A stretch of 64,000 nt of DNA. Origin: Pseudomonas resinovorans NBRC 106553 (lineage in GTDB: Bacteria > Pseudomonadota > Gammaproteobacteria > Pseudomonadales > Pseudomonadaceae). The translations under genes and the position numbers were made by a program. This document shows, piece after piece, positions 30,818-40,795 of the stretch. The stretch covers positions 6,076,001-6,140,000 of the forward strand of contig NC_021499.1 of assembly GCF_000412695.1 (NCBI RefSeq), read 5' to 3'. The notes below the pieces were generated by a model. It saw only the letters and a program-made list of their open reading frames with translations, did no database searches and was not told the DNA's origin. Position 1 is the stretch's first letter, and every line of letters begins with the position of its first letter.

Positions 30818-31225
30818 TCAGCGGTTGTATTCGCCGGCCGCCTCGGGCTGGTACTCGACGCCCAGCAAGGTCAGCTTGAGGGTCTTGCCACCGGGCACCG
30901 GCCAGTCGATGTGCTGGCCAACGGTGAGGCCCAGCAACGCGCTGCCCACCGGGGCGAGGATGGAAACCGTGCCTTCGCCACCCGCGTCTTCCGGGTAGAC
31001 CAGGGTCAGGTGGTAGTCCTTGCCGCTGACTTCCTCGCGGCAATGCACGCGGGAGTTCATGGTGACGACGCCAGGCGGAACCTCATCATGGCCAACCACC
31101 TGGGCACGCGACAGCTCGCTCTCCAGCGCCTCGGCGGCAGGGCCGTACTCCTCCAGGCTGTCGAGCAGGCGCTCCAGGCGTTGCAGGTCGAGACGGGTAA
31201 TGGTGATGGGCGGCTGGGTGTTCAT
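30818..31225 (-). CDS. rnk: nucleoside diphosphate kinase regulator Rnk
   Basis: A 135-residue GreA/GreB-like protein. A short N-terminal coiled coil (residues about 10-40, LDLQRLERLLDSLEEYGPAA) is followed by a FKBP-like C-terminal domain with TLVYPEDAGGEGTVSILAPV and GSALLGLTVGQHIDWPVPGG. Rnk binds RNA polymerase through the secondary channel region but lacks GreA's acidic coiled-coil tip activity. It was named for effects on Ndk and alginate in P. aeruginosa. Convergent with cyaA. Confidence 0.93.
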   Translation of the reverse strand: MNTQPPITITRLDLQRLERLLDSLEEYGPAAEALESELSRAQVVGHDEVPPGVVTMNSRVHCREEVSGKDYHLTLVYPEDAGGEGTVSILAPVGSALLGLTVGQHIDWPVPGGKTLKLTLLGVEYQPEAAGEYNR

Positions 31226-31256
31226 GGCGAAGGCGCGACTCCTTGTGCTGCATGCG

Positions 31257-31290
31257 AAAAAAGCGAAACCCCGCCCGAAGGCGGGGTTTC
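31257..31290 (-). terminator. terminator downstream of the cyaY-DUF1289 unit
   Basis: GAAACCCCGCC-CGAA-GGCGGGGTTTC, an 11-bp perfect stem. On the minus strand it is followed by CTTTTTT, giving an intrinsic terminator 80 nt past the DUF1289 stop. Confidence 0.85.
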
Positions 31291-31369
31291 AGATTCTGTC
31301 CGGTCGGTCGAATACCGCCGGTAAGCCCGACAGTACGTCAGGGTGCCGGCCATTGGCAAGACCGCCCGG

Positions 31370-31573
31370 TCAACCGCGTGTCGGTCGCCGGCGCCGTTCG
31401 GCGGCGGCGCAGATTTCGCGGCGGCGCGGCTCGCTGGCCTGGCCCCACTCGCAGATTTCCGCCAGGGTACGGCCACAGCCTACACAGACGTCGGCATCAT
31501 CCAGACAGCAGCGTCGGATGCAGGGCGACGGCTGCGGCGCCGCGGGTGCAGGGTCAGAGGTCGTCGAACTCAA
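31370..31573 (-). CDS. DUF1289 domain protein
   Basis: A 67-residue cysteine-rich protein of the DUF1289 family. The core is SPCIRRCCLDDADVCVGCGR, with cysteines spaced to bind a metal or Fe-S cluster, then a TLAEICEWGQ helix and an Arg-rich tail. The start appears to be TTG at 31573, because no ATG or usable GTG lies upstream of the cysteine motif. It overlaps the end of cyaY by 20 nt. Fusion and neighbourhood with cyaY are consistent with an iron-sulfur related role, which is inference. Confidence 0.75.
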   Translation of the reverse strand: MSSTTSDPAPAAPQPSPCIRRCCLDDADVCVGCGRTLAEICEWGQASEPRRREICAAAERRRRPTRG

Positions 31574-31886
31574 GGTCTTCGCCCGCCTGTTCGCGGGTCA
31601 CGCGGCTGAGCAACTCACCCAGGGGTTCGTCGCTGCTGTCGCAGATCCAGCGATCGCTCGCCTGGTCGTAGTCGAAGTGGAAGCCACCCGAGCGCGCGGC
31701 CACCCAGAGCTGGCGCAGCGGCGCCTGGCGGCTGAGGATCACCTGGGTGCCGTTCTCGAAGCGCACGGTGAGCACGCCGCCGCTGTTCTCCAGGTCCAGG
31801 TCCAGGTCGCAGTCATCGAATGCGTCTTCCACCAGCGACTGCGCGGCATCGACCAGGTCATGGAATCGGGCTTCGCTCAAACTCAT
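31554..31886 (-). CDS. cyaY: frataxin homologue CyaY
   Basis: A 110-residue frataxin that binds iron and modulates IscS-dependent Fe-S cluster assembly. The acidic first helix contains SLVEDAFDDCDLDLDLEN (about residues 17-34). The beta-sheet then gives GVLTVRFENGTQVILSRQAP, and PLRQLWVAARSGGFHFDYDQ carries the conserved Trp near residue 61. Length is typical (106-110). Its 3' end overlaps the DUF1289 gene by 20 nt. The name is a historical neighbour-of-cyaA designation and does not mean cyclase. Confidence 0.95.
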   Translation of the reverse strand: MSLSEARFHDLVDAAQSLVEDAFDDCDLDLDLENSGGVLTVRFENGTQVILSRQAPLRQLWVAARSGGFHFDYDQASDRWICDSSDEPLGELLSRVTREQAGEDLEFDDL

Positions 31887-31897
31887 CAGGGTTTACC

Positions 31898-32941
31898 TCA
31901 GGGCATTGGGGAGGGTTGGCGACGGTACTCGCCAAGGTGCTGTCCGGTCCAGCGACGGAAGGCGCGACCCAGGGAGCCGGGCTCGCTGAAACCGACCAGG
32001 AAGGCGATATCGGCCAGCTCCAGGTTCGGATCGCGCAGATAGTGCAGCACCAACTGCTGGCGCGTCTCGTCCACCAGCGCACTGAAGGATAACCCGGCCT
32101 CGCGCAAACGGCGCTGCAAGGTACGCGGGCTCAACGCCAGGGCCGCGGCCAGTCGCTCCAGGTCGGGCCCTTCGGCGGACAGCTGGGCGGCCAGCAGTTC
32201 ACGGGCACGGTCCAGCACGCTGCTGCCCTTGCGCAGCTCGCCGAGCAGGCGTTCGGCGTAGCCGTCGAACAGCCGGCGCACCTCGGCGTCGGCCTGGCCC
32301 AGGGGCGTGGCCAGCAGGCGCCGGGGAAACACCAGGGCGTTGTCCGCCTGGCCGAACAGCACCGGGCAACGGAAGATCCGCCGGTGCTCGGAAGTGTCGG
32401 CCGGCTCCGGGTGCTGGAAGCGCACCTCGGTGGGCGGGATGTCCAACCCGGTGATCCAGCGGCCGAAGGTCACCCAGCCCGCCAGAGTCTCCTCGGCCAA
32501 CAAGGCGCGCTGCTGCGGTAGCAATGGCTCCCAACTGTGCGCCACCTGGGGTTCCAGGCCCTCGCAGGAAGGCTCATCGGCCAGCCTGACGCGGCCCAGG
32601 TCGCCCACCAGCGCGGCATAGCGCGCCTGGCGGTGCAGGGCGTCGGCCAGGGTGGCGCAACTCATCAGCAAGTATCCCAGCACGCCGTAGTAACCCGGTC
32701 GCACCGCCTCGCCCAGGTGCAGGCCCAGCCGTGGGTCGCCGGACAGCCGCTCGGCCTGGCCGAGCAGTTCCAGGTACGCTCTGGCGGCGATGCGCGCATC
32801 GCGCTGGGCGAGGGTCGCGGGGGTCAGCTGGACATGACCGAGCAGCTCGGCGGCGCTGACTCCTGCCTGGCCAACATGCTCCACCAGGCCCTGCAGATAG
32901 GCGACCGAGACCGAGCCGGCAAAGGATGCGGCGTTGTCCAT
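31898..32941 (-). CDS. AraC family transcriptional regulator (OruR-like)
   Basis: A 347-residue regulator. An N-terminal arabinose-binding-type domain of the OruR/MmsR class covers residues about 20-230, and the C-terminal double helix-turn-helix covers about 245-345. The latter carries [20 protein letters not shown] as the first HTH and [20 protein letters not shown] as the second, with the conserved GF.E..SL.RAF pattern. The effector is unknown; relatives control ornithine or branched-chain metabolism. It is divergent from lppL-lysA, 140 nt away, and may not control it. Confidence 0.85.
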   Translation of the reverse strand: MDNAASFAGSVSVAYLQGLVEHVGQAGVSAAELLGHVQLTPATLAQRDARIAARAYLELLGQAERLSGDPRLGLHLGEAVRPGYYGVLGYLLMSCATLADALHRQARYAALVGDLGRVRLADEPSCEGLEPQVAHSWEPLLPQQRALLAEETLAGWVTFGRWITGLDIPPTEVRFQHPEPADTSEHRRIFRCPVLFGQADNALVFPRRLLATPLGQADAEVRRLFDGYAERLLGELRKGSSVLDRARELLAAQLSAEGPDLERLAAALALSPRTLQRRLREAGLSFSALVDETRQQLVLHYLRDPNLELADIAFLVGFSEPGSLGRAFRRWTGQHLGEYRRQPSPMP

Positions 32942-33017
32942 GGGTTCTCCTTTTTCAAGCCGCCAATGCTAGCCCCGCAGAGGCCCGCAAGCCACGCCGG
33001 ACGGGAATTCCGGCGCA

Positions 33018-33046
33018 TAGGCAAGGCGCCGGGGGGTCGGTATACT
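33018..33046 (+). promoter_or_regulatory. sigma-70 promoter of lppL-lysA
   Basis: TAGGCA (33018-33023) and TATACT (33041-33046) are separated by 17 nt, 36 nt before the lppL ATG. The -10 is near consensus and the -35 matches four of six. Confidence 0.55.
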
Positions 33047-33081
33047 CCGGAACAATTCACGTTTTCTGCAAGGACTCCGTC

Positions 33082-33222
33082 ATGAAGCGACTCCACGCCC
33101 CATTCGTCGCCCTGCTCGCCGTTGCCTGTCTGCTGGCCGGCTGTGGCCAGAAAGGCCCGCTTTACATGCCTGACGACGAGAAAGCAGCGAAAGAACACCA
33201 GAAAGACGTCTACATCCACTGA
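33082..33222 (+). CDS. lppL: small lipoprotein LppL
   Basis: A 46-residue lipoprotein precursor: KR-charged N-terminus, hydrophobic [13 protein letters not shown] core and a lipobox LAGC near residue 20. It is followed by [11 protein letters not shown], a signature of the small lipoproteins that precede lysA in Pseudomonas. The mature product would be about 27 residues, anchored to a membrane. Function unknown. It is 14 nt before lysA and should be on the same transcript. Confidence 0.92.
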   Translation: MKRLHAPFVALLAVACLLAGCGQKGPLYMPDDEKAAKEHQKDVYIH

Positions 33223-33236
33223 CCGGGGGAGCCGCC

Positions 33237-34484
33237 ATGGAGGCTTTCTCTTACCGCGACGGGGAGCTGTTCGCGGAAGGCGTCGCGCTGTCCGATATCG
33301 CCGCTCGCTTCGGCACGCCCACCTACGTCTATTCCCGCGCCGCCATCGAAGCTGGCTACAACGCCTATGCCGATGCCCTGGCCGGTACGCCGAGCATGGT
33401 TTGCTATGCGGTCAAGGCCAACTCCAACCTCGGCGTGCTGAACCTGCTGGCGCGCCTGGGCGCAGGCTTCGACATCGTTTCCAGCGGTGAGCTGGAACGC
33501 GTGCTGGCCGCCGGCGGCGCGCCCAAGCGAATCGTCTTCTCCGGCGTCGGCAAGAGCCGTGACGACATGCGCCGCGCCCTCGAGGCCGGTGTGTACTGCT
33601 TCAACGTGGAATCGCGCAATGAGCTGGAGCGCCTGCAGAACGTGGCCGCGGCCATGGAGGTGAAGGCTCCGGTATCCCTGCGGGTCAACCCCGACGTGGA
33701 TGCCGGCACCCATCCTTACATCGCCACCGGCCTCAAGGAGAACAAGTTCGGCATCTCCATCGACGAAGCCGAAGCGGTGTACGCCCAGGCCGCCAGCCTG
33801 CCGAACCTCGACGTGATCGGCGTCGACTGCCATATCGGTTCCCAGCTCACCAGCCTCGCGCCGTTCCTCGATGCCCTCGACCGCCTCCTGGACCTGATCG
33901 ACCGCCTGGGCGAACGCGGCATCGCCATTCGCCACCTGGATCTCGGCGGCGGCCTCGGCGTGCGCTACCGCGACGAGCAGCCACCTTTGCCCGGCGAGTA
34001 CATCCAGGCCGTGCGCCAGCGCCTGCAGGGTCGCAATCTCGAGCTGCTGTTCGAGCCGGGTCGCTCCATCGTCGCCAACGCCGGCGTTCTGCTGACCCAG
34101 GTGGAATACCTCAAGCACACTGAACACAAGGATTTCGCCGTGATCGACGCGGCCATGAACGACCTGATCCGCCCGGCCCTCTACGAGGCCTGGATGGACG
34201 TGGTGCCGGTGCAACCCCACCCCGGCATCGAGCGCACCTACGACCTGGTCGGCCCGATCTGCGAAACCGGCGACTTCCTCGCCCGTGAGCGCAATCTGGT
34301 GCTGGCCGAGGGCGACTTGCTGGCGATTCGCTCCGCCGGCGCCTACGGTTTCGTGATGAGTTCCAACTACAACACCCGCGGCCGCGCCGCCGAGGTGCTG
34401 GTGGACAGCGAGCAAGCCTTCGAGGTGCGCCGCCGCGAGATGATCGAAGACCTTTATGCCGGCGAAAGCCTGCTGCCGCAGTGA
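33237..34484 (+). CDS. lysA: diaminopimelate decarboxylase
   Basis: A 415-residue PLP-dependent fold III enzyme making L-lysine from meso-diaminopimelate. The PLP lysine lies in [10 protein letters not shown] near residue 59; [28 protein letters not shown] and [12 protein letters not shown] (the C-terminal Cys region) are the other signature blocks. The start [15 protein letters not shown] is preceded by GGGGGA. It lies 14 nt after lppL and 10 nt before dapF, whose product supplies its substrate. Confidence 0.97.
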   Translation: MEAFSYRDGELFAEGVALSDIAARFGTPTYVYSRAAIEAGYNAYADALAGTPSMVCYAVKANSNLGVLNLLARLGAGFDIVSSGELERVLAAGGAPKRIVFSGVGKSRDDMRRALEAGVYCFNVESRNELERLQNVAAAMEVKAPVSLRVNPDVDAGTHPYIATGLKENKFGISIDEAEAVYAQAASLPNLDVIGVDCHIGSQLTSLAPFLDALDRLLDLIDRLGERGIAIRHLDLGGGLGVRYRDEQPPLPGEYIQAVRQRLQGRNLELLFEPGRSIVANAGVLLTQVEYLKHTEHKDFAVIDAAMNDLIRPALYEAWMDVVPVQPHPGIERTYDLVGPICETGDFLARERNLVLAEGDLLAIRSAGAYGFVMSSNYNTRGRAAEVLVDSEQAFEVRRREMIEDLYAGESLLPQ

Positions 34485-34494
34485 GGGCGCATCC

Positions 34495-35325
34495 ATGCTA
34501 TTGCGCTTCACCAAGATGCACGGCCTCGGTAACGACTTCATGGTCCTCGACCTGGTCAGCCAGCACGCCCATATCCAGCCCAAGCACGCCAAGCAGTGGG
34601 GCGACCGCAACACCGGCATCGGCTTCGACCAGTTGCTGATCGTCGAAGCGCCGACCAACCCGGACGTCGATTTCCGCTATCGCATCTTCAATTCCGACGG
34701 CTCGGAAGTGGAGCAATGCGGCAACGGTGCGCGCTGCTTCGCCCGCTTCGTCATCGACAAGCGCCTGACGGTGAAGAAGCTCATTCGCGTCGAGACCAAG
34801 GGCGGCATCATCGAACTGGATGTGCGCCCCGACGGCCAGGTCACCGTGGACATGGGTCCGCCGCGCCTGGTGCCGCAACAGATCCCCTTCGTCGCCGACG
34901 CCGAGGCCCTGAGCTACCCGGTGGAAGTGGACGGCCAGGTTGTCGAGCTGGCGGCCATCTCCATGGGCAACCCCCACGCCGTGCTGCGCGTCGATGACGT
35001 GGCCAGCGCGCCGGTACACGAACTGGGGCCGAAGCTGGAACACCACCCGCGCTTCCCGCAGCGGGTCAACGTCGGCTTCCTGCAGGTCGTCGACCGCAAG
35101 CAGGCCAAGCTGCGCGTCTGGGAACGCGGCGCCGGGGAAACCCTGGCCTGCGGCACCGGCGCCTGCGCGGCGGCGGTGGCGGCGATCCGCCAGGGCTGGA
35201 TGGATTCCCCGCTGCAGCTCGAGCTACCGGGCGGCCGACTCTCCATCGAGTGGGCCGGGCCGGGGCACCCCGTTATGATGACCGGACCCGCCGTCCGCGT
35301 ATTCGAAGGACAGGTTCGCCTATGA
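34495..35325 (+). CDS. dapF: diaminopimelate epimerase
   Basis: A 276-residue cofactor-independent epimerase interconverting LL- and meso-diaminopimelate. The catalytic cysteines are Cys75 in [12 protein letters not shown] and the one in [13 protein letters not shown] near residue 219. [13 protein letters not shown] at the N-terminus binds substrate. Start at ATG 34495 gives the standard length. Its last codons overlap the next gene's ATG (ATGA). It feeds both peptidoglycan and lysine synthesis. Confidence 0.97.
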   Translation: MLLRFTKMHGLGNDFMVLDLVSQHAHIQPKHAKQWGDRNTGIGFDQLLIVEAPTNPDVDFRYRIFNSDGSEVEQCGNGARCFARFVIDKRLTVKKLIRVETKGGIIELDVRPDGQVTVDMGPPRLVPQQIPFVADAEALSYPVEVDGQVVELAAISMGNPHAVLRVDDVASAPVHELGPKLEHHPRFPQRVNVGFLQVVDRKQAKLRVWERGAGETLACGTGACAAAVAAIRQGWMDSPLQLELPGGRLSIEWAGPGHPVMMTGPAVRVFEGQVRL

Positions 35326-36026
35326 CCGACGACCAGCACCAGGACCCGCCGCAACACCTCGACGCCGAGACGGTGGCCGCCTACCTGCGCCACCATCCGG
35401 AGTTCTTCGTCCACCATGACGAACTGATCCCCGAGCTGAGCATCCCGCACTTGCCGGGTGAGGCCGTGTCCCTGGTGGAGCGCCAGGTCAAGCTGCTGCG
35501 TGAACGCAACATCGAGATGCGCCATCGGCTGTCGCAGCTGATGGACGTGGCCCGGGAGAACGATCGCCTGTTCGACAAGACCCGGCGCCTGGTGCTCGAC
35601 CTGCTCGATGCATCCAGCCTGGAAGAAGTGGTGGGCGCGGTGGAAGACAGCCTGCGCCACGAGTTCCAGGTGCCCTTCGTCAGTCTCATCCTGTTCAGCG
35701 AGAACACCCTGCCGGTGGGCCGCAGCGTCAGCGCCGCGGAGGCGCACCAGAGCATCGGCGGCCTGCTGGCCGGCGGCAAGACCATCTGCGGTGTACTGCG
35801 CAGCCACGAGCTGGAGTTCCTCTTCGGCACCGACGAGCGCGACCAGGTCGGTTCCGCGGCCGTGGTGAGCCTGACCTACCAGGGCCTGCATGGCGTACTG
35901 GCCATTGGCAGCCCGGACCCGCAGCACTACAAGAGCTCCCTGGGTACCCTGTTCCTCGGCTACATCGCCGAGGTCCTGGCCCGCGTGCTACCGCGCTTCG
36001 CCACCCCGCTGCGTTCAGTGAGATAG
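35322..36026 (+). CDS. DUF484 family protein (YigA-like)
   Basis: A 234-residue protein of the DUF484/YigA family, always found between dapF and xerC. An N-terminal helical region ([20 protein letters not shown]) is followed by a coiled coil and a GAF-like C-terminal domain (residues about 85-225). Its role is unknown; conserved linkage suggests a link to cell division or the XerC recombinase. It overlaps dapF by 4 nt and precedes xerC by 26 nt. Confidence 0.9.
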   Translation: MTDDQHQDPPQHLDAETVAAYLRHHPEFFVHHDELIPELSIPHLPGEAVSLVERQVKLLRERNIEMRHRLSQLMDVARENDRLFDKTRRLVLDLLDASSLEEVVGAVEDSLRHEFQVPFVSLILFSENTLPVGRSVSAAEAHQSIGGLLAGGKTICGVLRSHELEFLFGTDERDQVGSAAVVSLTYQGLHGVLAIGSPDPQHYKSSLGTLFLGYIAEVLARVLPRFATPLRSVR

Positions 36027-36052
36027 CCCGCCACACCGTTCAAGGAAGTCCC

Positions 36053-36949
36053 ATGCAAGCCGACCTGGATGCCTACCTGAACCACCTGCGCAGCGAGCGC
36101 CAGGTCTCGGCCCACACCCTCGACGGCTACCACCGCGACCTGCTCAAGGTGCGCGCGCTCTGCGAGAAGTACGCCATCGCCGATTGGCGGGACCTCGACG
36201 TTCGCAGCCTGCGCGGCTTCGTCGCCCGGCTGCACCAGGACGGCCTGTCCAGCCGCAGCCTGGCGCGCCTGCTCTCGGCTGTGCGCGGCCTCTACCAGTA
36301 CCTGATCCGCGAAGGCCGCTGCCGCCACGACCCGGCCAACGGACTCGCCGCGCCCAAGGGCGCTCGCCGCCTGCCACGCGCGCTGGATGCCGACCGTGCC
36401 CAGCAACTGCTGGATGGCGCGGTGGAAGACGACTTCATCGCCCGCCGCGACCAGGCCGTGCTGGAGCTCTTCTACTCCTCGGGCCTGCGCCTGTCCGAAC
36501 TGGTAGGCCTGGACCTCGATGGCCTCGACCTCGCCGCCGGCCTGGTGCGGGTGCGCGGCAAGGGCAACAAGACCCGCGAACTCCCGGTGGGCAGCAAGGC
36601 ACGCGATGCGCTCGAACAGTGGTTGCCGCTGCGCGCCATGGCCAACCCGGCCGAGCCAGCGGTATTTATCAGCCAGCAGGGCCGCCGCCTGTCCTCTCGC
36701 GCCATCCAGCTGCGGGTGCGCCAGGCCGGGGTACGTGAACTGGGCCAGCATTTGCATCCGCACATGCTGCGACATTCCTTCGCCAGCCATATGCTGGAGT
36801 CATCCCAGGACCTGCGGGCGGTTCAGGAACTGCTCGGCCACGCCGACATCTCCACCACCCAGATCTACACCCACCTGGATTTCCAGCACCTGGCCTCGGT
36901 GTACGACCAGGCCCATCCACGGGCCAAGCGACGGGGAGCGGACGAATGA
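36053..36949 (+). CDS. xerC: tyrosine recombinase XerC
   Basis: A 298-residue site-specific recombinase that, with XerD, resolves chromosome dimers at dif. The N-terminal SAM-like domain (about 1-90) starts [20 protein letters not shown]. The catalytic domain holds Arg near residue 146 ([12 protein letters not shown]), His/Arg in [15 protein letters not shown] (about 235-249) and the nucleophile Tyr in [10 protein letters not shown] (about 272). Its stop overlaps the HAD gene start by 4 nt. Confidence 0.96.
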   Translation: MQADLDAYLNHLRSERQVSAHTLDGYHRDLLKVRALCEKYAIADWRDLDVRSLRGFVARLHQDGLSSRSLARLLSAVRGLYQYLIREGRCRHDPANGLAAPKGARRLPRALDADRAQQLLDGAVEDDFIARRDQAVLELFYSSGLRLSELVGLDLDGLDLAAGLVRVRGKGNKTRELPVGSKARDALEQWLPLRAMANPAEPAVFISQQGRRLSSRAIQLRVRQAGVRELGQHLHPHMLRHSFASHMLESSQDLRAVQELLGHADISTTQIYTHLDFQHLASVYDQAHPRAKRRGADE

Positions 36950-37650
36950 GCATCCAGCTGATCACTTTCGACCTGGACGACACCCTCTGGGACAACCGCC
37001 CGGTAATCGAGGGCGCCGAATCGGCCATGCGCGACTGGCTGATGGAACATACCCCGGCCCTGGGCACCCTGCCGGTGGAGCACCTCTGGGCCATCCGGGG
37101 GGAGATTCTCGCCGCCGAGCCAGGCCTCAAGCACCGCCTCAGCGAACTGCGCCGGCGTACCCTGCGCCGCGCCCTGGAAGGCGTCGGCTATTCGGTCGCT
37201 GACTCCATCGACCTGGCCGAGGGCGCCTTCCAGGCCATGCTCCAGGCCCGCCATCGCATCACCTTCTTCCCCGATACCGTGCCCACCCTGGAGCGCCTGG
37301 CGATCCGCTACAGCCTCGGGGTGATCACCAACGGCAACGCCGACGTGCGTCGCCTGGGCCTGGCCGACTACTTCAAGTTCGCGCTCTGCGCCGAGGAACT
37401 GGGCATCGGCAAACCCGACCCGGAGCCCTTCCTCGAAGCGCTCAAGCGCGGAGGCGTCAGCGCCGGCGAAGCCGTGCACATCGGCGACCATCCGGCCGAC
37501 GACATCGAAGGCGCCCGCCGGGCCGGCCTGCGCGCCATCTGGTTCAACCCCCTGGGCAAGGAATGGAGCGGCGAGAGACTGCCGGACGCCGAGATCGCCA
37601 GCCTGCGGGAACTGCCCGAGGTGCTGGCGCGCTGGGCGCGCTGGCACTGA
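36946..37650 (+). CDS. HAD-superfamily hydrolase (YigB-like)
   Basis: A 234-residue HAD phosphatase. The nucleophile Asp9 and acid/base Asp11 lie in [27 protein letters not shown] (motif II, Thr near 126), the lysine in [13 protein letters not shown] (motif III) and [17 protein letters not shown] (motif IV) follow. It resembles YigB, a flavin mononucleotide phosphatase encoded after xerC in E. coli, but the substrate is not proven. It closes the lppL-lysA-dapF-DUF484-xerC run with a 4-nt overlap. Confidence 0.88.
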   Translation: MSIQLITFDLDDTLWDNRPVIEGAESAMRDWLMEHTPALGTLPVEHLWAIRGEILAAEPGLKHRLSELRRRTLRRALEGVGYSVADSIDLAEGAFQAMLQARHRITFFPDTVPTLERLAIRYSLGVITNGNADVRRLGLADYFKFALCAEELGIGKPDPEPFLEALKRGGVSAGEAVHIGDHPADDIEGARRAGLRAIWFNPLGKEWSGERLPDAEIASLRELPEVLARWARWH

Positions 37651-37675
37651 CGCAACCGGTTGCTCGCCCATTTCC

Positions 37676-37770
37676 TGTAGGGGCGAATTCATTCGCCAAG
37701 CAGGTCGTAGGCCTGCCCTTCGAGGTCATGGGCTGCTTTGCAGCCCTTGGCGATTGAAATCGCCCCTACA
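37676..37770. repeat. REP doublet (REPIN-like), family C
   Basis: Two inverted arms, TGTAGGGGCGAATTC...GCCAAG and CTTGGCGATTGAAATC...CCCCTACA, enclose about 45 nt. Inner hairpins are also possible (GGCTGCTTTGCAGCC). It lies 25 nt after the HAD gene and between convergent genes, a standard place for Pseudomonas REPINs. It may also stop or protect the operon transcript. Confidence 0.75.
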
Positions 37771-37810
37771 CAAATCCTCCGCCAGCACACCCACACGACT
37801 CGCGCCCATG

Positions 37811-37833
37811 AAAAAGCCCGCCAATGGCGGGCT
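37811..37833 (-). terminator. sutA terminator
   Basis: AGCCCGCC-AAT-GGCGGGCT stem, with five T on the minus strand directly after it, 20 nt past the sutA stop. Confidence 0.85.
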
Positions 37834-37852
37834 CTTTCGACGGGTGCCGGCC

Positions 37853-38170
37853 TCAGATGGGGCGGCTGCCGTACTTGCTGTCCGGCTTCTTCGGCGGGTC
37901 GGCGACCACGTTGGGTTCGACCTCCTGCACTTTGCCGCCGCGCGCCAGGAATTCGTCCATGGCTCTGGCCAGGGCATCGCGCTCTTTCTGCTTGGCTTCG
38001 ATGCTGGGCATCTCTTCGACTTCGACCGCAGCCTTGGCCTTCTTCCCGGAGGAAGGGGCAGGGGCCTCGCCATCGTCGTCGCTATCACCATCATCGGCTG
38101 CAGCCAGCTCTTCGCCGTCGTCCTCGTCGGCCGCTTCCAGCTCGTCTTGTTCCAGTTCTTCGTCGCTCAT
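37853..38170 (-). CDS. sutA: RNA polymerase-binding regulator SutA
   Basis: A 105-residue, strongly acidic protein. The first 55 residues are an Asp/Glu-rich disordered segment, a helix follows (KQKERDALARAMDEFLARGG), and the C-terminal tail ends DPPKKPDSKYGSRPI. These features and the length match SutA, which in P. aeruginosa binds RNA polymerase and raises transcription in slow-growing cells. The match is from memory of the published protein. Own terminator downstream; yjbQ lies just upstream on the same strand. Confidence 0.88.
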   Translation of the reverse strand: MSDEELEQDELEAADEDDGEELAAADDGDSDDDGEAPAPSSGKKAKAAVEVEEMPSIEAKQKERDALARAMDEFLARGGKVQEVEPNVVADPPKKPDSKYGSRPI

Positions 38171-38246
38171 GTTCTACCTCATGCCTTGCCAAAGCAGGTT
38201 AGTTATAGCCCAGCTGCGCCAGCTTTCTAACGCTGCCGGAAAAAAT

Positions 38247-38672
38247 TCAGGGCGCCTCGCCGTGCAAGGTCGCCAACACCCGGCGCGCACCGCCTTGATC
38301 GCGGTGCTCACCCAGGTAGACACCTTGCCAGGTGCCCATCGCCAACTGCCCGTCTTTGACCGGCAGACTCAGCTGACAGCCCAGCAGGCTGCCCTTGAAG
38401 TGCGCGGGCAAGTCGTCCGGCCCTTCGTAGTCATGTTCATAGCCGTTTTCTCCCTGGGGCACCAGGCGATTGAAGAATCGCTCGAAGTCACGCCGCACCG
38501 CAGGGTCGGCGTTCTCGTTGACCGTCAGGGAGGCCGAGGTGTGCTGCAGCCAGAGGTGCAACAGACCGACGCGACAGCGCCGCAGTTCCGGCAGTGCCGC
38601 AAGGATGTCCTCGGTGACCAGGTGGAAGCCACGTGGTCGCGGGCGCAAGGTGATCAGGGTCTGCTGCCACAT
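38247..38672 (-). CDS. YjbQ family protein (secondary thiamine-phosphate synthase-type, UPF0047)
   Basis: A 141-residue protein of the YjbQ/UPF0047 family: [20 protein letters not shown] at the N-terminus, [20 protein letters not shown] (family signature) near residues 40-60 and [13 protein letters not shown] with the conserved Gln/His near 117-129. Family members have weak thiamine-phosphate synthase activity in vitro; the physiological role is open. Start taken at ATG 38672; a TTG two codons upstream (38678) would add two residues. Neither has a strong ribosome-binding site. Confidence 0.85.
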   Translation of the reverse strand: MWQQTLITLRPRPRGFHLVTEDILAALPELRRCRVGLLHLWLQHTSASLTVNENADPAVRRDFERFFNRLVPQGENGYEHDYEGPDDLPAHFKGSLLGCQLSLPVKDGQLAMGTWQGVYLGEHRDQGGARRVLATLHGEAP

Positions 38673-38723
38673 CCGCAAATGCCTGTCTCGGCTCGTACGG
38701 GCGGCATTTTAGCGCGGCCGCTG

Positions 38724-38754
38724 AAAAAACAAAGGGCGCCTTTCGGCGCCCTTT
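38724..38754 (-). terminator. glnK-amtB operon terminator
   Basis: AAAGGGCGCC-TTTC-GGCGCCCTTT stem, followed on the minus strand by TTTGTTTTTT. It lies about 55 nt after the amtB stop. Confidence 0.85.
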
Positions 38755-38809
38755 CGGCTTTCCTTCCGCGCTCCCCGCCGGCAACTGCCGAACGGGGAAA
38801 TCATCGGGA

Positions 38810-40129
38810 TCAGAGGTTGTAGCCGCGCTCGTTGTGCTGAGCCAGGTCGAGGCCGACGGTCTCTTCCTCTTCGTTCACACGCAGGCCCATCACCACGTCC
38901 AGGACCTTGAGGATCACGAAGGTCACGATACCGGTGTAGAGCACGGTCACGACCACGCCCTTGAGCTGGATGAAGAACTGCGCACCGATGTCGTCGACGC
39001 TGCCGAAGCCACCCAGGACCGGAGCGGCGAAGATGCCGGTCAGCAGGGCGCCGACGATACCGCCGATGCCGTGTACGCCGAAGGCGTCCAGGGAGTCGTC
39101 GTAGCCCAGCTTGCGCTTCAGGCTGGTGGCGCTGAAGTAGCAGATCACGCCGGCAACCAGGCCGATGATCAGGGCGCCCATGGGGCCGACGGTACCGGCG
39201 GCCGGGGTGATGGCGACCAGGCCGGCGACCACGCCGGAAGCGATGCCCAGGGCACTCGGCTTACCGTGGGTCAGCCACTCGGCGAACATCCAGCCCAGGG
39301 CGGCGGCGGCGGTGGCGATCTGGGTGACCAGCATGGCCATGCCGGCGGTGCCGTTGGCGGCTACGGCGGAACCGGCGTTGAAGCCGAACCAGCCTACCCA
39401 GAGCATGGCGGCGCCGACCAGGGTGTAGCCCAGGTTGTGCGGAGCCATCGGGGTGGTCGGGTAGCCCTTGCGCTTGCCCAGCACCAGGCAGGCAACCAGG
39501 CCAGCGACACCGGCGTTGATGTGCACCACGGTGCCACCGGCGAAGTCCAGCACGCCCCAGTCCCACATCAGGGCGCCGTCACCGCTCCACACCATGTGGG
39601 CGATCGGGGCATAGACCAGGGTGAACCAGACGGCCATGAAGATCAGCATGGCGGAGAATTTCATGCGCTCGGCGAATGCACCCACGATCAGCGCCGGGGT
39701 GATGATCGCGAAGGTCATCTGGAAGGTGATGAAGACGCTTTCGGGGAAGGCCGCCACCAGGCTGTCGACGCCGACGCCACTGAGGAAGGCCTTGGAGAAA
39801 CCACCCACGAAGGAGCTGAAGTTGACGACGCCCTTCTCCATGCCGGTGGTGTCGAACGCGATGCTGTAGCCGTAGATCACCCAGAGGATGCTGATCAGGC
39901 CGGTGATGGCGAAGCACTGCATCATGACCGACAGGATGTTCTTGGAACGCACCATGCCGCCGTAGAACAGCGCCAGGCCGGGGATGGTCATGAACAGGAC
40001 TAGTGCCGTGGCGGTAAGCATCCACGCCGTGTCACCGCTGTTCAGTACGACCTCGTCGGCGGCCATGGCCAGGCCGGGGGTGACGAGGGACAAAAGGGCT
40101 CCTAGCCCTGCGGTTTTACGCAGAGTCAT
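38810..40129 (-). CDS. amtB: ammonium transporter AmtB
   Basis: A 439-residue trimeric membrane channel. A cleaved leader (GLGALLSLVTPGLAMA) precedes about eleven spans. Signature segments include FYGGMVRSKNILSVMMQCFA (residues about 55-74) and DFAGGTVVHINAGVAGLVAC, with the twin pore histidines nearby (HINAG near 205 and VHGIGGIVGALL near 350). It follows glnK by 34 nt; GlnK blocks the channel when nitrogen is plentiful. Expression should follow the sigma-54/NtrC promoter upstream of glnK. Confidence 0.97.
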   Translation of the reverse strand: MTLRKTAGLGALLSLVTPGLAMAADEVVLNSGDTAWMLTATALVLFMTIPGLALFYGGMVRSKNILSVMMQCFAITGLISILWVIYGYSIAFDTTGMEKGVVNFSSFVGGFSKAFLSGVGVDSLVAAFPESVFITFQMTFAIITPALIVGAFAERMKFSAMLIFMAVWFTLVYAPIAHMVWSGDGALMWDWGVLDFAGGTVVHINAGVAGLVACLVLGKRKGYPTTPMAPHNLGYTLVGAAMLWVGWFGFNAGSAVAANGTAGMAMLVTQIATAAAALGWMFAEWLTHGKPSALGIASGVVAGLVAITPAAGTVGPMGALIIGLVAGVICYFSATSLKRKLGYDDSLDAFGVHGIGGIVGALLTGIFAAPVLGGFGSVDDIGAQFFIQLKGVVVTVLYTGIVTFVILKVLDVVMGLRVNEEEETVGLDLAQHNERGYNL

Positions 40130-40163
40130 GTTGTTTTCTCCTGGGGCGTTGGGGTTCGGCGGC

Positions 40164-40556
<393 letters not shown>

Positions 40557-40702
40557 TCAAGTCTAAGCGCAGTGTCTGGCTTTTGTAACGCGCCGAAGGC
40601 CTTGGCATGGCCCTTCGACGTCAACCAACCGCGTCTGGCGAAACACTCCCCCGCCTCGCCCGGTGCACCGGAACTGCATCAGTGCATGCGTCGCTTACCT
40701 CC

Positions 40703-40719
40703 AAGCAGAATCCTTGCCA
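40703..40719 (-). promoter_or_regulatory. sigma-54 promoter of glnK-amtB
   Basis: On the minus strand the sequence reads TGGCAAGGATTCTGCTT. It matches the -24/-12 pattern TGGCAC-N5-TTGC(A/T) at nine of ten core bases counting TGGCA, TGC and the final T, with GG and GC separated by the required 10 nt. Transcription would start near 40692, giving an untranslated leader of about 190 nt before glnK. Confidence 0.7.
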
Positions 40720-40795
40720 GAACCGTACAAAGTGCGTTTTTTCAAGCAGATACTGGCCCCATGCCCTCCCGGCACGATTAAAGCGACGGATGGAT

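Noticed and set aside
40746..40759. A second GG-N10-GC match upstream of glnK
   Set aside because: It matches the sigma-54 consensus less well than 40703-40719 (GGGGCC and CTGC), so I kept only the better one.
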